Source of the DNA: Myxococcales bacterium
GTDB taxonomy: Bacteria; Myxococcota_A; Polyangia; Nannocystales; Nannocystaceae
Assembly: GCA_020633335.1 (NCBI GenBank)
Contig: JACKDU010000002.1
Location: 496,001-560,000 of the forward strand
DNA length: 64,000 nt
Direction of reading: 5' to 3'
The notes under the pieces were generated by a model. The model was not told the DNA's origin, did not search any database, and was given only the letters and a program-made list of their open reading frames with translations. Made by a program: the position numbers and the translations under genes. Shown here piece by piece: positions 53,883 to 63,624 of the stretch (within the stretch, counting starts at the first letter, position 1; every line of letters starts with the position of its first letter).

Positions 53883-53948
53883 CGCCGCCTCGCTCTGCCA
53901 GCCAGTCTATCGTCCGCGAGCGCGGGAGACCAGCATCGGCGGCCCCCC

Positions 53949-53968
53949 GGTGGCCCTGGGCGGCCACC
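53949..53968 (-). terminator. Hairpin downstream of the HSDL2-like SDR
   Basis: GGTGGCC (53949-53955) and GGCCACC (53962-53968) form a perfect 7-base stem with a 6-base loop in the gap between the SDR stop and the carrier-domain gene start. No U-tract. Confidence 0.35.
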
Positions 53969-53978
53969 GTGACGGCGC

Positions 53979-54002
53979 GGCAGCGTGGCAGCGCGGCAGC
54001 GC
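53979..54002. repeat. Three tandem 8-base GGCAGCGC repeats
   Basis: GGCAGCGT, GGCAGCGC, GGCAGCGC lie in tandem just past the 3' end of the HSDL2-like gene. Possibly a slipped-strand repeat of no function. Confidence 0.5.
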
Positions 54003-54003
54003 G

Positions 54004-54849
54004 CTAGGTCGGCGCGCGCCCGACCTTGGGGACGCCGCCCGGGATCAGCCGCGGCGGCTCGTGCTCGGGATCGCAGCGGTAGCGGGTGAAGTCGGTGAAG
54101 CCCCGCGTGCGGAGGAAGTCCTCGTCGAGGAGCGCCTCGCCGCTGAGCTCGGCCGGCGGCGTGGTCACGAGCTCGAGCGCGGCGTCGGCGAGGATGTCGG
54201 CCTTGCGCCACTGCGCGGGGCCGCCGATCCGGAAGTTGATCGTCGCCTGGCTCTCGATCAACGTGACCGGCCAGAGCGCGTTGATCGCGATGTTCCTGTC
54301 CCGGACCTCCTCGGCGAGGCCGTGGGCGAGCATCGTCATCCCGTACTTCGAGATCAGGTAGCCGGTCTTGCCGCCCATCTTGTCGAGGATCACCGGCGGC
54401 GAGCAGACGATGATGTGGCCGCCGCCCGCCCGCTCGAGGTGGGGGAGCGCCGCCTGGCTGGCGATGAACGACGCCCGCACGTTGATCTGGTGCATCAGGT
54501 CGAAGCGGGCGATCGGCGTGTCGGCGACGTCCATCCACCAGAGCGCGCCGGCGTTGTTGATCAGGATGTCGAGGCGGCCGAAGTGCTCGACCGCGCGGGC
54601 GACCATCGCCTGGATCTCGTCGGCCTCGCGGACGTCGACCCGCAGCGGCAGCACCTCGCCGCCGCGGGCCTCGATCTCGGCGGCGACCGTGTGGATCGAT
54701 CCCGGGAGGTTGGGGCGCTCGACCTCGCTCTTGGCGGCGACGACGATCTTCGCGCCCTCGTCGGCGAGGCGGAGGGCGATCACCCGGCCGATCCCTCGGC
54801 TGGCGCCGGTGATGATCGCGACCTTTCCCTCGAGGCGGCGGCTGCTCAT
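54004..54849 (-). CDS. HSDL2-like short-chain dehydrogenase
   Basis: 281 residues from ATG 54849. TGASRGIG (residues about 14-21), the INNAG of NAD(P)-binding SDRs, and the active site YLISK (YxxxK). The whole fits the hydroxysteroid-dehydrogenase-like-2 group: PNLPGSIHTVAAEIEARGG, DTPIARFDLMHQINVRASFIAS, CSPPVILDKMGGKTGYLISKYGMTMLAHGLAEE, NALWPVTLIES and DEDFLRTRGFTDF. The physiological substrate of HSDL2 homologues is not settled; a fatty acyl or sterol-like substrate is plausible here. The gene overlaps the Cys-rich protein gene by ATGA and so is co-transcribed. Confidence 0.86.
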   Translation of the reverse strand: MSSRRLEGKVAIITGASRGIGRVIALRLADEGAKIVVAAKSEVERPNLPGSIHTVAAEIEARGGEVLPLRVDVREADEIQAMVARAVEHFGRLDILINNAGALWWMDVADTPIARFDLMHQINVRASFIASQAALPHLERAGGGHIIVCSPPVILDKMGGKTGYLISKYGMTMLAHGLAEEVRDRNIAINALWPVTLIESQATINFRIGGPAQWRKADILADAALELVTTPPAELSGEALLDEDFLRTRGFTDFTRYRCDPEHEPPRLIPGGVPKVGRAPT

Positions 54850-55244
54850 TGTCCGGGCTCCTTCTGGACCAGCTCGCAGCGACCGGCCTCCGCGTTGCAT
54901 ACCGCGTCGAAGGCCGACGGGTCCAGGCAGCCGGCCATCGTGCACTGGCACCCCTCGTAGTCGGCGGCGAGCGACTTCGCGTCGGCGGCGAAGGCATCGA
55001 GGTCGACGCTCTGGTTGAAGGCGGCCGCGCACTGAAAGGCGCCGAGGCAGTTGTTGGCGCCGGCGAGGGCGTAGAGGTCGACGACCACGCAGGCGTCGCC
55101 GGCCCCACAGGCCTCGGCCTCCGCGCGGAGGGCCCGCGCCTCCTCCTTGATCGACTCGCAGCGAGCGGCGCAGGCGGACGCGGCCGCCGACCCGAGGGCG
55201 ACGGCGAGGGCGACGTGGAGGCGGTGGCGGATGAGGCGTGGCAT
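54846..55244 (-). CDS. Cys-rich secreted or lipid-anchored protein
   Basis: 132 residues. A signal peptide ends near residue 25 (ALGSAAASACAARC); a lipobox-like SAC is possible. The mature part has about nine further Cys (ACGAGDACVV, NNCLGAFQCAA, GCQCTMAGC) and is helical, so it is probably disulfide-rich. Shine-Dalgarno AGGAG and a TAGGAT hexamer lie upstream of the ATG, so this gene has a normal leader. It is translationally coupled to the HSDL2-like SDR (ATGA), an unusual partner. Function unknown. Confidence 0.65.
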   Translation of the reverse strand: MPRLIRHRLHVALAVALGSAAASACAARCESIKEEARALRAEAEACGAGDACVVVDLYALAGANNCLGAFQCAAAFNQSVDLDAFAADAKSLAADYEGCQCTMAGCLDPSAFDAVCNAEAGRCELVQKEPGQ

Positions 55245-55322
55245 GCGGGCTCCTGACTCCTGGCCTCGATCCTAGCTGGCCGACGCGCGCCTTCACGCCG
55301 TCCACGCCCGGGCCCTCGCCGC

Positions 55323-55360
55323 AAAAATCGACGGGGCGCCGGCCGCTGGCCGACGCCCCG
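55323..55360 (-). terminator. Intrinsic terminator of the pdh operon
   Basis: On the minus strand a GC-rich hairpin (CGGGGCG at 55332-55338 with CGCCCCG at 55354-55360) is followed by TTTTT (55323-55327). It lies 22 bases after the pdhC stop. Confidence 0.78.
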
Positions 55361-55381
55361 CAGGCCGCCTCGACCTCGCGG

Positions 55382-56716
55382 TCAGGCGAAGAGGGTCATC
55401 GGCGCCTCGAGGAGCTTCTTCAAGGTCGCCAGGAAGCGGGCGTTGTCGGCCCCGTCGAAGAGGCGGTGGTCGCTGCAGAGGGTGCAGCGCATCACCTTGC
55501 GGATCACCATCTGCCCGGCCTCGACGACGACCTCGTCGCTGATCGCCCCGACCGCCAGGATCGCCCCCTCGCCGGGGTTGACGACCGCGGTGAAGGCCTC
55601 GATCCCGAACATCCCGAGGTTCGACACCGTGAAGGTCGAGCCGCTCATCTCCTCGGGGCGCAGGGTCTTGTCCTTCGCCCGCTTGCCGAGGTCGCGGGTG
55701 TCGAGCGAGATCCGCTTGATCGTCTTCTGATCGGCGTGGCGGACCACCGGGACCACGAGGCCGCCGTCGACCGCGACCGCCACCCCGACGTGGACGTCGC
55801 CGTACTCGACCAGGCCCTCTGGCGTGTAGGCGCCGTTGACCCGCGGGTGGATCCGCAGCGCCTTGGCGACCGCCAGGATCAGGAAGTCGTTGAACGAGAT
55901 CTTGATGCCGTTCAGCGACTCGTTGAGCTCGTTGCGGAGCTTCGACACCCGGTCCATGTGGATCGGGATCGTCAGGTTGATGTGGGGGATCTCCCGCTTC
56001 GACTCGGTCATCCGCCGGGCGATCGTCTTCCGCATCGGCGTCAGCTTGACCTGGCGGTTGGGGAAGGTCGCGTAGGGGCGGCCGTTCTCGTCGACCTCGG
56101 AGGCGGCGCCAGCGGCCTGGACCGCCGCCTTGGCGGCCGCCGGGCTCGCGCTCGCGGCCTGGGCGGCGGCGAGGACGTCGGCCTTGATCACCCGACCGTG
56201 GGGGCCGCTGCCGGGGATCGACGCGAGCTCGAGGCCGTGCTCGCGGGCCAGGCGGCGGGCGAGCGGTGACGCGGGAATTCGGTCGCTGTTGGCCTCGGAC
56301 GGCGCCGGAGCGGCCGGCGCCGAGGGCGCAGCCGGGGCCGGGGCCGGGGCGGCGACCGGAGCCAGGGCCGGCACGGCGCTCGGCGCCGACGCGGCCGCCT
56401 TCGCGGGCGCCGGCGCGGGCGCGGCCGGAGCCGAGGCGCCGCCGCCACGCTTCGCCAGCGCGGCCTCGGGATCCTCGCCGGCCTTGCCGAGCACGGCGAT
56501 CGGCGCCCCGAGCTGCATCGTCTCGCCCTCGGGCGCGATCAGCTTGAGGACGATCCCGGCGTCGAAGGACTCGAACTCCATCGTCGCCTTGTCGGTCTCG
56601 ATCTCGGCGATCACCTGACCGCGCTTGACCTTGTCGCCGACGGCGACCCGCCACTTGGCGATCACGCCCTCTTCCATCGTATCGGTGAGCCGGGGGAGCT
56701 CGACGACGGTTGCCAT
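55382..56716 (-). CDS. pdhC: Pyruvate dehydrogenase E2, dihydrolipoamide acetyltransferase
   Basis: Transfers the acetyl group from lipoate to CoA at the core of the complex. 444 residues: one lipoyl domain (lipoyl-lysine K43 in ETDKATMEF), a long Ala/Pro-rich linker (about 95-145), a peripheral-subunit-binding domain (ASPLARRLAREHGLELASIPGSGPHGRV), a second linker, and the catalytic domain ending DHRLFDGADNARFLATLKKLLE with the active-site His and Asp. It is the third gene of the pdhA-pdhB-pdhC operon (46 bases after pdhB), and the operon ends here at an intrinsic terminator. Confidence 0.94.
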   Translation of the reverse strand: MATVVELPRLTDTMEEGVIAKWRVAVGDKVKRGQVIAEIETDKATMEFESFDAGIVLKLIAPEGETMQLGAPIAVLGKAGEDPEAALAKRGGGASAPAAPAPAPAKAAASAPSAVPALAPVAAPAPAPAAPSAPAAPAPSEANSDRIPASPLARRLAREHGLELASIPGSGPHGRVIKADVLAAAQAASASPAAAKAAVQAAGAASEVDENGRPYATFPNRQVKLTPMRKTIARRMTESKREIPHINLTIPIHMDRVSKLRNELNESLNGIKISFNDFLILAVAKALRIHPRVNGAYTPEGLVEYGDVHVGVAVAVDGGLVVPVVRHADQKTIKRISLDTRDLGKRAKDKTLRPEEMSGSTFTVSNLGMFGIEAFTAVVNPGEGAILAVGAISDEVVVEAGQMVIRKVMRCTLCSDHRLFDGADNARFLATLKKLLEAPMTLFA

Positions 56717-56762
56717 GGGATTCCTCGCTCTCTCGCTTCTCGGAAGGTTCTCGGGCTGCGGC

Positions 56763-57743
<981 letters not shown>

Positions 57744-57769
57744 CGCTCGGGCTCCTGCTTCTCTCGGAA

Positions 57770-58786
57770 CTAGCTCTCGATGGTGATGTTGCGGAAGCGC
57801 GCCTCGGGCTCGGGCACCGGCGACTCCTCGGCGAACTCGACCGCCGCCTCCATCTCGTCGACGACCTCGGCGTCGAGCGCCTCGAGCTCGTCCTCGGAGA
57901 GCCCGTGGTGCTCGTGGAGGGCGCGGTAGGTCCGCTCCAGGGGATCCCAGCGCCGCCACTCCTCGACCTCCTCCTTGCCGCGGTACTTGCCGGGGTCGCT
58001 CATCGAGTGGCCGCGGAAGCGGTAGGTGATCAGCTCCACGAGCGCCGGCTTGCTCTCCTCGCGGGCGCGCTTGACGATCGCCCCGAGGCGCTCGGCGGTC
58101 TCGGCGACGCTGGTCACCCGGAATCGGTCCGAGATCATCCCGTAGCCCGGCGCCTTGAGGGTGATGTCGTCGACCGGGACCGAGCGGCTGAGCGGCGTCC
58201 CCATCGAGTAGCGGTTGTTCTCGACGACGTAGACGATCGGCAGCTTCCAGAGGCCGGCGAGGGTCCAGCCCTCGTGGGTCGGGCCGATCGCCAGGGCGCC
58301 GTCGCCGAGGAAGCAGAGGGTGACGCCGCCGTCCTTGAGGTACTTCGAGGCGAAGGCGTGGCCGGCCGCGACCGGCGAGTGGTTGCCGACGATCGCGTAG
58401 CCGCCCCAGAGCTGGTGGGCGCGGTCGAAGAAGTGCATCGACCCGCCGACGCCGGCGACCAGGCCGGTCGCCTTGCCGTAGAGCTCGGCCATGCAGGCCC
58501 TGGGATCGGAGCCGAGGGCGAGCGCGAAGCCGTGGGTGCGGTAGGCGGAGACCACCCGATCGGCGGGCTGGAGGACCTCCTTGGTGGCGACCGCGATCGC
58601 CTCCTGGCCGATGTAGAGGTGGAGGAAGCCGCTGATCTTGCCGCGGGTGTACGAGCGCGCGGCGAGCTCCTCAAAGCGGCGGATCCGCAGCATCTCGCGG
58701 TACCAGCGGAGGGTGTCCTCGCGGCTCTGGAAGTAAGCGTCGAAGTTGCCGGGATCGGCAGACGTCGGGTCGGTCGGAGTGGTCAT
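57770..58786 (-). CDS. pdhA: Pyruvate dehydrogenase E1 component, alpha subunit
   Basis: 338 residues from the ATG 58786. Thiamine-diphosphate motif GDGALAIGPTHEGWTLAGLWKLPIVYVVENN, the phosphorylation-loop-like YRFRGHSMSDPGKYR, and the SMHFFD/HSPVAAGHA substrate region are present. An in-frame ATG at 58888 would add 34 non-conserved residues; I take 58786. It is the first gene of the operon; a long untranslated region with an 18-base palindrome separates it from divergent bioB. Confidence 0.93.
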   Translation of the reverse strand: MTTPTDPTSADPGNFDAYFQSREDTLRWYREMLRIRRFEELAARSYTRGKISGFLHLYIGQEAIAVATKEVLQPADRVVSAYRTHGFALALGSDPRACMAELYGKATGLVAGVGGSMHFFDRAHQLWGGYAIVGNHSPVAAGHAFASKYLKDGGVTLCFLGDGALAIGPTHEGWTLAGLWKLPIVYVVENNRYSMGTPLSRSVPVDDITLKAPGYGMISDRFRVTSVAETAERLGAIVKRAREESKPALVELITYRFRGHSMSDPGKYRGKEEVEEWRRWDPLERTYRALHEHHGLSEDELEALDAEVVDEMEAAVEFAEESPVPEPEARFRNITIES

Positions 58787-58864
58787 GGCGAGGCCCGCGG
58801 AGGGTATCACCAGGGGCGCGAGCGGCGAAAGGCGCGGAAGCTCACCGGCGCGGGGGTGACGAAG

Positions 58865-58882
58865 TGCGCAGGCGCCTGCGCA
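58865..58882. promoter_or_regulatory. 18-base perfect palindrome between pdhA and bioB
   Basis: TGCGCAGGCGCCTGCGCA is its own reverse complement. It lies 78 bases before the pdhA ATG and 57 before the bioB -10 hexamer, a position that fits an operator for one or both divergent units. Confidence 0.5.
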
Positions 58883-58939
58883 GATCACCGCGAGGACCCC
58901 TCGCGCCTCCCCCTCGCGCCCCGTCGCGCGGGCCTCTGT

Positions 58940-58945
58940 TATAAC
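58940..58945 (+). promoter_or_regulatory. bioB: -10 hexamer TATAAC before bioB
   Basis: TATAAC (5/6 to consensus) ends eight bases before the ATG at 58954; no Shine-Dalgarno. Confidence 0.5.
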
Positions 58946-58953
58946 GCCGGCCG

Positions 58954-60054
58954 ATGGCCGACTCGACCCTCGCCCCCCTCCCCTCGCCCCAAGCGATCGC
59001 CGAGCGGATCCTCGCGGGTGAGCGTGACGCCCTCGACGGCGCGACGCTGACCCGCTACCTCGCGGGCGAGGGCGACCTCTGGGAGCTGATGGCGGCCGCC
59101 GATCGCCTCCGGCGCGCGCGCTTCGGCGACAGCGTCCACCTCTGCTCGATCGTCAACGCCAAGCGCGGCGGCTGCCCCGAGGACTGCGGCTTCTGTGCGC
59201 AGTCGCGGCGCTACAACACCGGCGTCGAGCCCGAGCGCTTCCTCGAGCCGGCGGCGATCGTCGACGCGAGCGCCCGCGCGGGCGAGGTCGGCTCGAGCGC
59301 GCTCGGCCTGGTGACCGCGACCCGCGGCCTCGAGGACGGCTCGCGGGCCCTCGCGCAGATCGTCGCGGGCGTCCGCGCGGTCCGTGACGCCGGCCACACC
59401 GAGGCCCACGCGTCGCTCGGCTTCGTCAGCCGCGACGCGCTCGCCGAGCTCAAGGAGGCCGGCCTCACCGAGCTCAACCACAACCTCGAGAGCGGCCGCG
59501 CCTTCTTCTCGAAGATCGTCAGCACCCACACCTACGACGCGCGGATCCAGACGATCCGCGACGCCCAGGCGCTCGGCCTCCGGACCTGCGTCGGCGGGAT
59601 CTTCGGGATGGGCGAGGCGCCCGAGGATCGGGCCGAGCTCGCCCTCGAGCTGCGGGCGCTCGACGTCGACGAGGTCCCCCTCAACTTCCTGGTCGACGTC
59701 GAGGGGACGCCGCTCGCCGGCCGCGAGCCTTTGGAGCCGCGGGCGATGCTCCGGATCATCGCCGCCTTCCGCCTCGCGCTCCCCCGCCAGAACATCTTCC
59801 TCGCCGCCGGCCGCCACCACCTCGGCCAGCTCCTGCCGCTGATGTTCAGCGCCGGCGCCTCGGGGATGATGATCGGCGACTTCCTGACGACGCCGAACCG
59901 GACCGTCGACGACGACCTCGAGCTCCTCGAGATGCTCGGCCTCCAGGCCCAGGTCTGCGGCGCGCCGCGGCCCGAGCTCGCCGCCGAGCCCCGCCCGGCC
60001 GCGCGCGCGCGCGCCGAGGTCGCGAGCGCGCGCCATCTGCCCGTCGTCGCCTGA
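58954..60054 (+). CDS. bioB: Biotin synthase
   Basis: Radical-SAM enzyme that inserts sulfur into dethiobiotin. 366 residues with the [4Fe-4S] motif CPEDCGFC (C74, C78, C81), the C-S-I-V-N-A-K-R-G-G context, the VTATRG/NHNLES blocks and the YDARIQTIRDAQALGLRTCVGGIFGMGE region; the second cluster's Arg and Cys surroundings look normal. The C-terminal 40 residues are Ala/Arg-rich and not conserved. It stands alone in front of trmA (which is on the opposite strand); no other bio genes are in the window. Confidence 0.95.
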   Translation: MADSTLAPLPSPQAIAERILAGERDALDGATLTRYLAGEGDLWELMAAADRLRRARFGDSVHLCSIVNAKRGGCPEDCGFCAQSRRYNTGVEPERFLEPAAIVDASARAGEVGSSALGLVTATRGLEDGSRALAQIVAGVRAVRDAGHTEAHASLGFVSRDALAELKEAGLTELNHNLESGRAFFSKIVSTHTYDARIQTIRDAQALGLRTCVGGIFGMGEAPEDRAELALELRALDVDEVPLNFLVDVEGTPLAGREPLEPRAMLRIIAAFRLALPRQNIFLAAGRHHLGQLLPLMFSAGASGMMIGDFLTTPNRTVDDDLELLEMLGLQAQVCGAPRPELAAEPRPAARARAEVASARHLPVVA

Positions 60055-60086
60055 GCGTCGGCCCCGAACGGAGCGGCGACGCGACG

Positions 60087-61169
60087 CTATGCGCCGCCCC
60101 GCCGCACCAGGAGGAGCCCACACTCGACGTGGTGGACCCCGGGGAACTGATCGAAGAGCGCGAAGCGGGCGATCTCGTGGGTCGCCGCGAGCGCGCCGAC
60201 GTTCGCCCGCAGGGTCTCCGGGTTGCAGGAGATGTAGAAGATCGCCGGGAAGCGGCCCACCAGCTCGAGGGTCGCCGGATCGAGCCCCGCCCGCGGCGGG
60301 TCGACGAGGACCGCGTCGAGCTCGAGCGCGCCCAGGTCGATCCCCGCGAGGCGGCGGAACTCACGGACGCCCGCGAGCGCGGCCGCGACCTCCTCGCTCG
60401 CCATCCGCGCGACGTCGACGTTGGTGATCGCGTTGGCCTCGAGGTTGTGGCGCGCGGCGGCGATCGACGCCTTCGACACCTCGGTCGCCAGCACCCGCCG
60501 GAAGCGGCCGGCGAGGGCCATCGTGAAGTTGCCGTTGCCGCAGTAGAGCTCGAGGAGATCGCGGCCGCCGAGCGCCGCCGCGACGTCGTCGGCCCAGGCG
60601 AGCATCTCCCGGTTGATCGCCCCGTTGGGCTGGCTGAAGGCGCCCTCCGGCTGGCGCCACGAGAGCGCGCGGCCACCGATCTCGAGGCGCTCGGTGACGT
60701 AGTCGCGGCTGAGGACGATCCGCTGCCCCCGCGAGCGACCGATGATCGCGGCGTCCAGCTCGACCTCGAGCGCGCGGGCGGCCGCCTCCCAGGCGTCGTC
60801 GAGCGGGCGGTGGTAGATCAACGTGATCAGCGCCTCGCCGGAGAGCGTGGTCAAGAACTCGACCTGGAAGAGGCGGCGGCGGAGCGCCGGCTCCCGGAGG
60901 ATCGCCTCGCGGAGCGCGACCATCAGCGCGTTGATCCGCCGTGACGCCGCCGGCAGCTGATCGACGCGGTAGAGCTCCGGCCGCCCCTCGCCCTTCTCGT
61001 ACATCGCGTAGTAGCCGTCGTCGCCGTCGTGCCAGAAGCGGAACTCGGCGCGCATCCGGTAGTGCTCGGGCGGCGACCCGAAGACCTCGATCGTCGGGTG
61101 CTCGAGATCCCGGAAGAGCCCCTCGACCCGGGCCACCTTGGCGGCGAGCGCTCGCTCGTACTCGGTCAC
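60087..61169 (-). CDS. trmA: tRNA (uracil(54)-C5)-methyltransferase
   Basis: Makes ribothymidine at position 54 of tRNA from SAM. 360 residues: the N-terminal half holds the TrmA-type RNA-binding sheet (GSPPEHYRMRAEFRFWHDGDDGYYAMYEKGE), then FSQPNGAINREML, the SAM site LLELYCGNGNFTMALAG, VDPPRAGLDP and the catalytic Cys in YISCNPETL. The length and order match TrmA rather than the larger RlmC/D enzymes. GTG start; a TAGAAG hexamer lies six bases upstream. Convergent with bioB. Confidence 0.92.
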   Translation of the reverse strand: MTEYERALAAKVARVEGLFRDLEHPTIEVFGSPPEHYRMRAEFRFWHDGDDGYYAMYEKGEGRPELYRVDQLPAASRRINALMVALREAILREPALRRRLFQVEFLTTLSGEALITLIYHRPLDDAWEAAARALEVELDAAIIGRSRGQRIVLSRDYVTERLEIGGRALSWRQPEGAFSQPNGAINREMLAWADDVAAALGGRDLLELYCGNGNFTMALAGRFRRVLATEVSKASIAAARHNLEANAITNVDVARMASEEVAAALAGVREFRRLAGIDLGALELDAVLVDPPRAGLDPATLELVGRFPAIFYISCNPETLRANVGALAATHEIARFALFDQFPGVHHVECGLLLVRRGGA

Positions 61170-61221
61170 CGGGCTCTTCTAGTGCGAGCCCGGGCAAATG
61201 TCACCGGCGATCGCCGCGGGC

Positions 61222-62160
61222 TCAGGCGGGCGACCGCCGGCCGCTCCGCGCGAGGAAGGCCTCGACCCCCTCGCGGACGCCCTCCTGCCAGGGCGCGAGC
61301 GCCGGCAGATCGAGCCGCGAGCGCAGCCGATCGGCGGGGAAGTGGGCGCCGAAGGCCGAGCCCGTGAGGAGGAAGAGCGCGTCCTTGTCGGCGAGGCTGC
61401 GGAGGATCGCCGCCCGGCTCCGCCGCCGCCGCCGGGGCGTGACCCCGAGCGCGGCCGCGTGGGCGTCGACGAAGGTCCCCCAGGTCGTCGCCTCGTCGCT
61501 GCAATGGAGCGCCTCGCCGAGCGGCCCGCGGGCGAGGAGCGCGTCGAGGATCGGCCCGAGGTTGCGGACGTAGACGGTCGAGAAGCGGCGGTCGCGGCGG
61601 CCGATCACGTCGATCGCCCCGCGCTCGATCGCCGGCACGAGGGCGGCGCTGACGAAGGGATCGCCGGCGCCGACGATCGACGGGAGGCGGAGGATCGTGT
61701 AGGGGACCCGGCCGGCCTCGACGTGCCGCTCGGCCCGCGCCTTCGAGCCCATGTAGGGGGTCGGCGCGAACCATCGGAGGCGCCGCGTCGCCTCGCTCCG
61801 CCCCTCCCCCATCGCCCGGATCCCGTAGACGGCGATCGACGAGATCTGGACGAAGTGCCCGACGCCGAGCTCCCCCGCGAGCTCGACCATCGCCGCCGTC
61901 CCGCCGGCGTTGATCCGGTGATGAAGCGCCGCCGGGGCCCGCTGATCGACGATCCCCGCGGTGTGGACGATCGCGTCGAAGCGCCGGCCGGCGAGCGCGT
62001 CGAGCCCCCCTGGCCGCCCGAGATCGACCCACACCTCGTCGGCGCCGTCGCTCGCCTCGCGGCGGTAGACCATCGCCGTGACCTCGTGGCCGTGGGCGCG
62101 GAGATCAGCGACCACGGCGGCGCCGACGAAGCCGTCCCCGCCGCTGACCAGGATCCGCAC
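61222..62160 (-). CDS. NAD-dependent epimerase/dehydratase family protein
   Basis: 312 residues of the extended SDR fold. The dinucleotide motif GGDGFVGAAV is at the N-terminus and the active-site YMGSK (YxxxK) is in the middle. The substrate-binding half (PSIVGAGDPFVSAALVPA, IDVIGRRDRRFSTVYVRNL) is of the type found in sugar-nucleotide or sterol/isoprenoid-modifying epimerases; the exact substrate is not visible. GTG start at 62160, with TAGGCT six bases upstream. Monocistronic. Confidence 0.8.
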   Translation of the reverse strand: MRILVSGGDGFVGAAVVADLRAHGHEVTAMVYRREASDGADEVWVDLGRPGGLDALAGRRFDAIVHTAGIVDQRAPAALHHRINAGGTAAMVELAGELGVGHFVQISSIAVYGIRAMGEGRSEATRRLRWFAPTPYMGSKARAERHVEAGRVPYTILRLPSIVGAGDPFVSAALVPAIERGAIDVIGRRDRRFSTVYVRNLGPILDALLARGPLGEALHCSDEATTWGTFVDAHAAALGVTPRRRRRSRAAILRSLADKDALFLLTGSAFGAHFPADRLRSRLDLPALAPWQEGVREGVEAFLARSGRRSPA

Positions 62161-62166
62161 CGCGCG

Positions 62167-62172
62167 AGCCTA
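62167..62172 (-). promoter_or_regulatory. -10 hexamer TAGGCT before the epimerase
   Basis: TAGGCT on the minus strand ends six bases before the GTG at 62160; leaderless-type start. Confidence 0.35.
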
Positions 62173-62244
62173 GCACGGGCGCGCGACCTCGCGACGAGCC
62201 CGGCGCGGGCGACCGCGCCGGGCTCGATCTCAGGCGCGCGCCGG

Positions 62245-63624
62245 CTAGCTCTCGCCGCCGCCGATCTGCGGCACCCTGGCCATCGCCGCGTCGATCGCCT
62301 CCTGGGGGTACTCGTAGTCGGTGAGCTCGCCCTTGAAGTAGGCGTCGTAGGCGGCCATGTCGAAGTGGCCGTGGCCGCAGAGGTTGAAGAGGATCACCCG
62401 CTTCTCGCCCGCCTCCTTGGCCGCGAGCGCCTCGCGGATCACCGCGGCGATCGCGTGCGAGGGCTCCGGCGCCGGGACGATCCCCTCGGCCCGGAGGAAC
62501 TCGACGGCCCCCTTGAAGACCTCGAGCTGCGGGATCGCCACGGCCTCGATGAGCTGCTGGTCGTAGAGCTCGGAGATGATGCTCGCCATCCCGTGGTAGC
62601 GGAGCCCGCCGGCGTGGAGCGGCGCCGGCACGAAGTTGGCGCCGAGCGTGTGCATCTTGACCAGCGGCGCCATCCCGGCGGTGTCGCCGTAGTCGTAGGT
62701 GTATGTCCCCCGGGTCAGGCTCGGGCAGGCGGCCGGCTCGACCGCGAGGATCCGGGTCTTGTTGCCGTAGTTGAGGTTGTTGCGGATGAAGGGGAAGGCG
62801 ATGCCGGCGAAGTTGGAGCCGCCGCCGGTGCAGCCGATCACGACGTCGGGGTAGGCCTCGGCCCGCCGGAGCTGGAGGAGCGCCTCCTGGCCGATCACCG
62901 TCTGGTGCATGAGCACGTGGTTGAGCACCGAGCCGAGCGCGTACTTGTACTTGCCGCCGCTCATCGCCGCGACCTCGACCGCCTCGGAGATCGCCATCCC
63001 GAGGGAGCCGGTGCTCTCCGGGTTCTCGGCGAGGAAGCGCCGCCCGGCCTCGGTGGTGTCGCTCGGGCTCGCCGTCACCTGGGCGCCGAAGGACTGGATG
63101 ATCGCCCGGCGGTAGGGCTTCTGGTGATAGCTCACCTTCACCATGTAGACGATGCACTCGAGGCCGAAGAAGTTGGAGGCGATCGAGAGCGCCGTCCCCC
63201 ACTGGCCCGCGCCGGTCTCGGTGGTCAGCCCCTGCACGCCCTCGAGCTTGTTGTAGTAGGCCTGCGGGACCGCGGTGTTGAGCTTGTGCGATCCGCTGGG
63301 CGAGACCCCCTCGTACTTGAAGTAGATGTGGGCCGGGGTGTCGAGCGCCTTCTCCAGCCGCCGCGCCCGGATCAGCGGGGTCGGCCGCCAGAGCTTGTAG
63401 ATCTCGCGGACCTCCTCCGGGATCTCGATGAAGCGCTCCTGCGAGACCTCCTGGCCGATCAGCGCCATCGGGAAGAGCGGCGCGAGATCATCGGGACCGA
63501 CCGGCTGGTGCGTTCCAGGGTGGAGCACCGCCGGCAGCGGCCGCGGCAGATCCGCCTGGATGTTGTACCAGCGCGTCGGGATCGCCGACTGCGGCAGGTC
63601 GTATCGAACAATCTCGTCACTCAT
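62245..63624 (-). CDS. trpB: Tryptophan synthase beta chain, TrpB2 type
   Basis: 459 residues, larger than TrpB1 (about 400). PLP lysine in SPSGSHKLNTA, ETGAGQWGTALS, GCTGGGSNF and the Ser-rich EPSHAIAA site are present. The long N-terminus (QADLPRPLPAVLHPGTHQPVGPDDLAPLFP) and the VKVSYHQKPYRR segment identify the TrpB2 group, which usually acts without a TrpA partner and condenses indole with serine. No trpA or other trp gene is near. A GGGAGG ribosome-binding site stands before the ATG, so it has a normal leader. Confidence 0.92.
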   Translation of the reverse strand: MSDEIVRYDLPQSAIPTRWYNIQADLPRPLPAVLHPGTHQPVGPDDLAPLFPMALIGQEVSQERFIEIPEEVREIYKLWRPTPLIRARRLEKALDTPAHIYFKYEGVSPSGSHKLNTAVPQAYYNKLEGVQGLTTETGAGQWGTALSIASNFFGLECIVYMVKVSYHQKPYRRAIIQSFGAQVTASPSDTTEAGRRFLAENPESTGSLGMAISEAVEVAAMSGGKYKYALGSVLNHVLMHQTVIGQEALLQLRRAEAYPDVVIGCTGGGSNFAGIAFPFIRNNLNYGNKTRILAVEPAACPSLTRGTYTYDYGDTAGMAPLVKMHTLGANFVPAPLHAGGLRYHGMASIISELYDQQLIEAVAIPQLEVFKGAVEFLRAEGIVPAPEPSHAIAAVIREALAAKEAGEKRVILFNLCGHGHFDMAAYDAYFKGELTDYEYPQEAIDAAMARVPQIGGGES

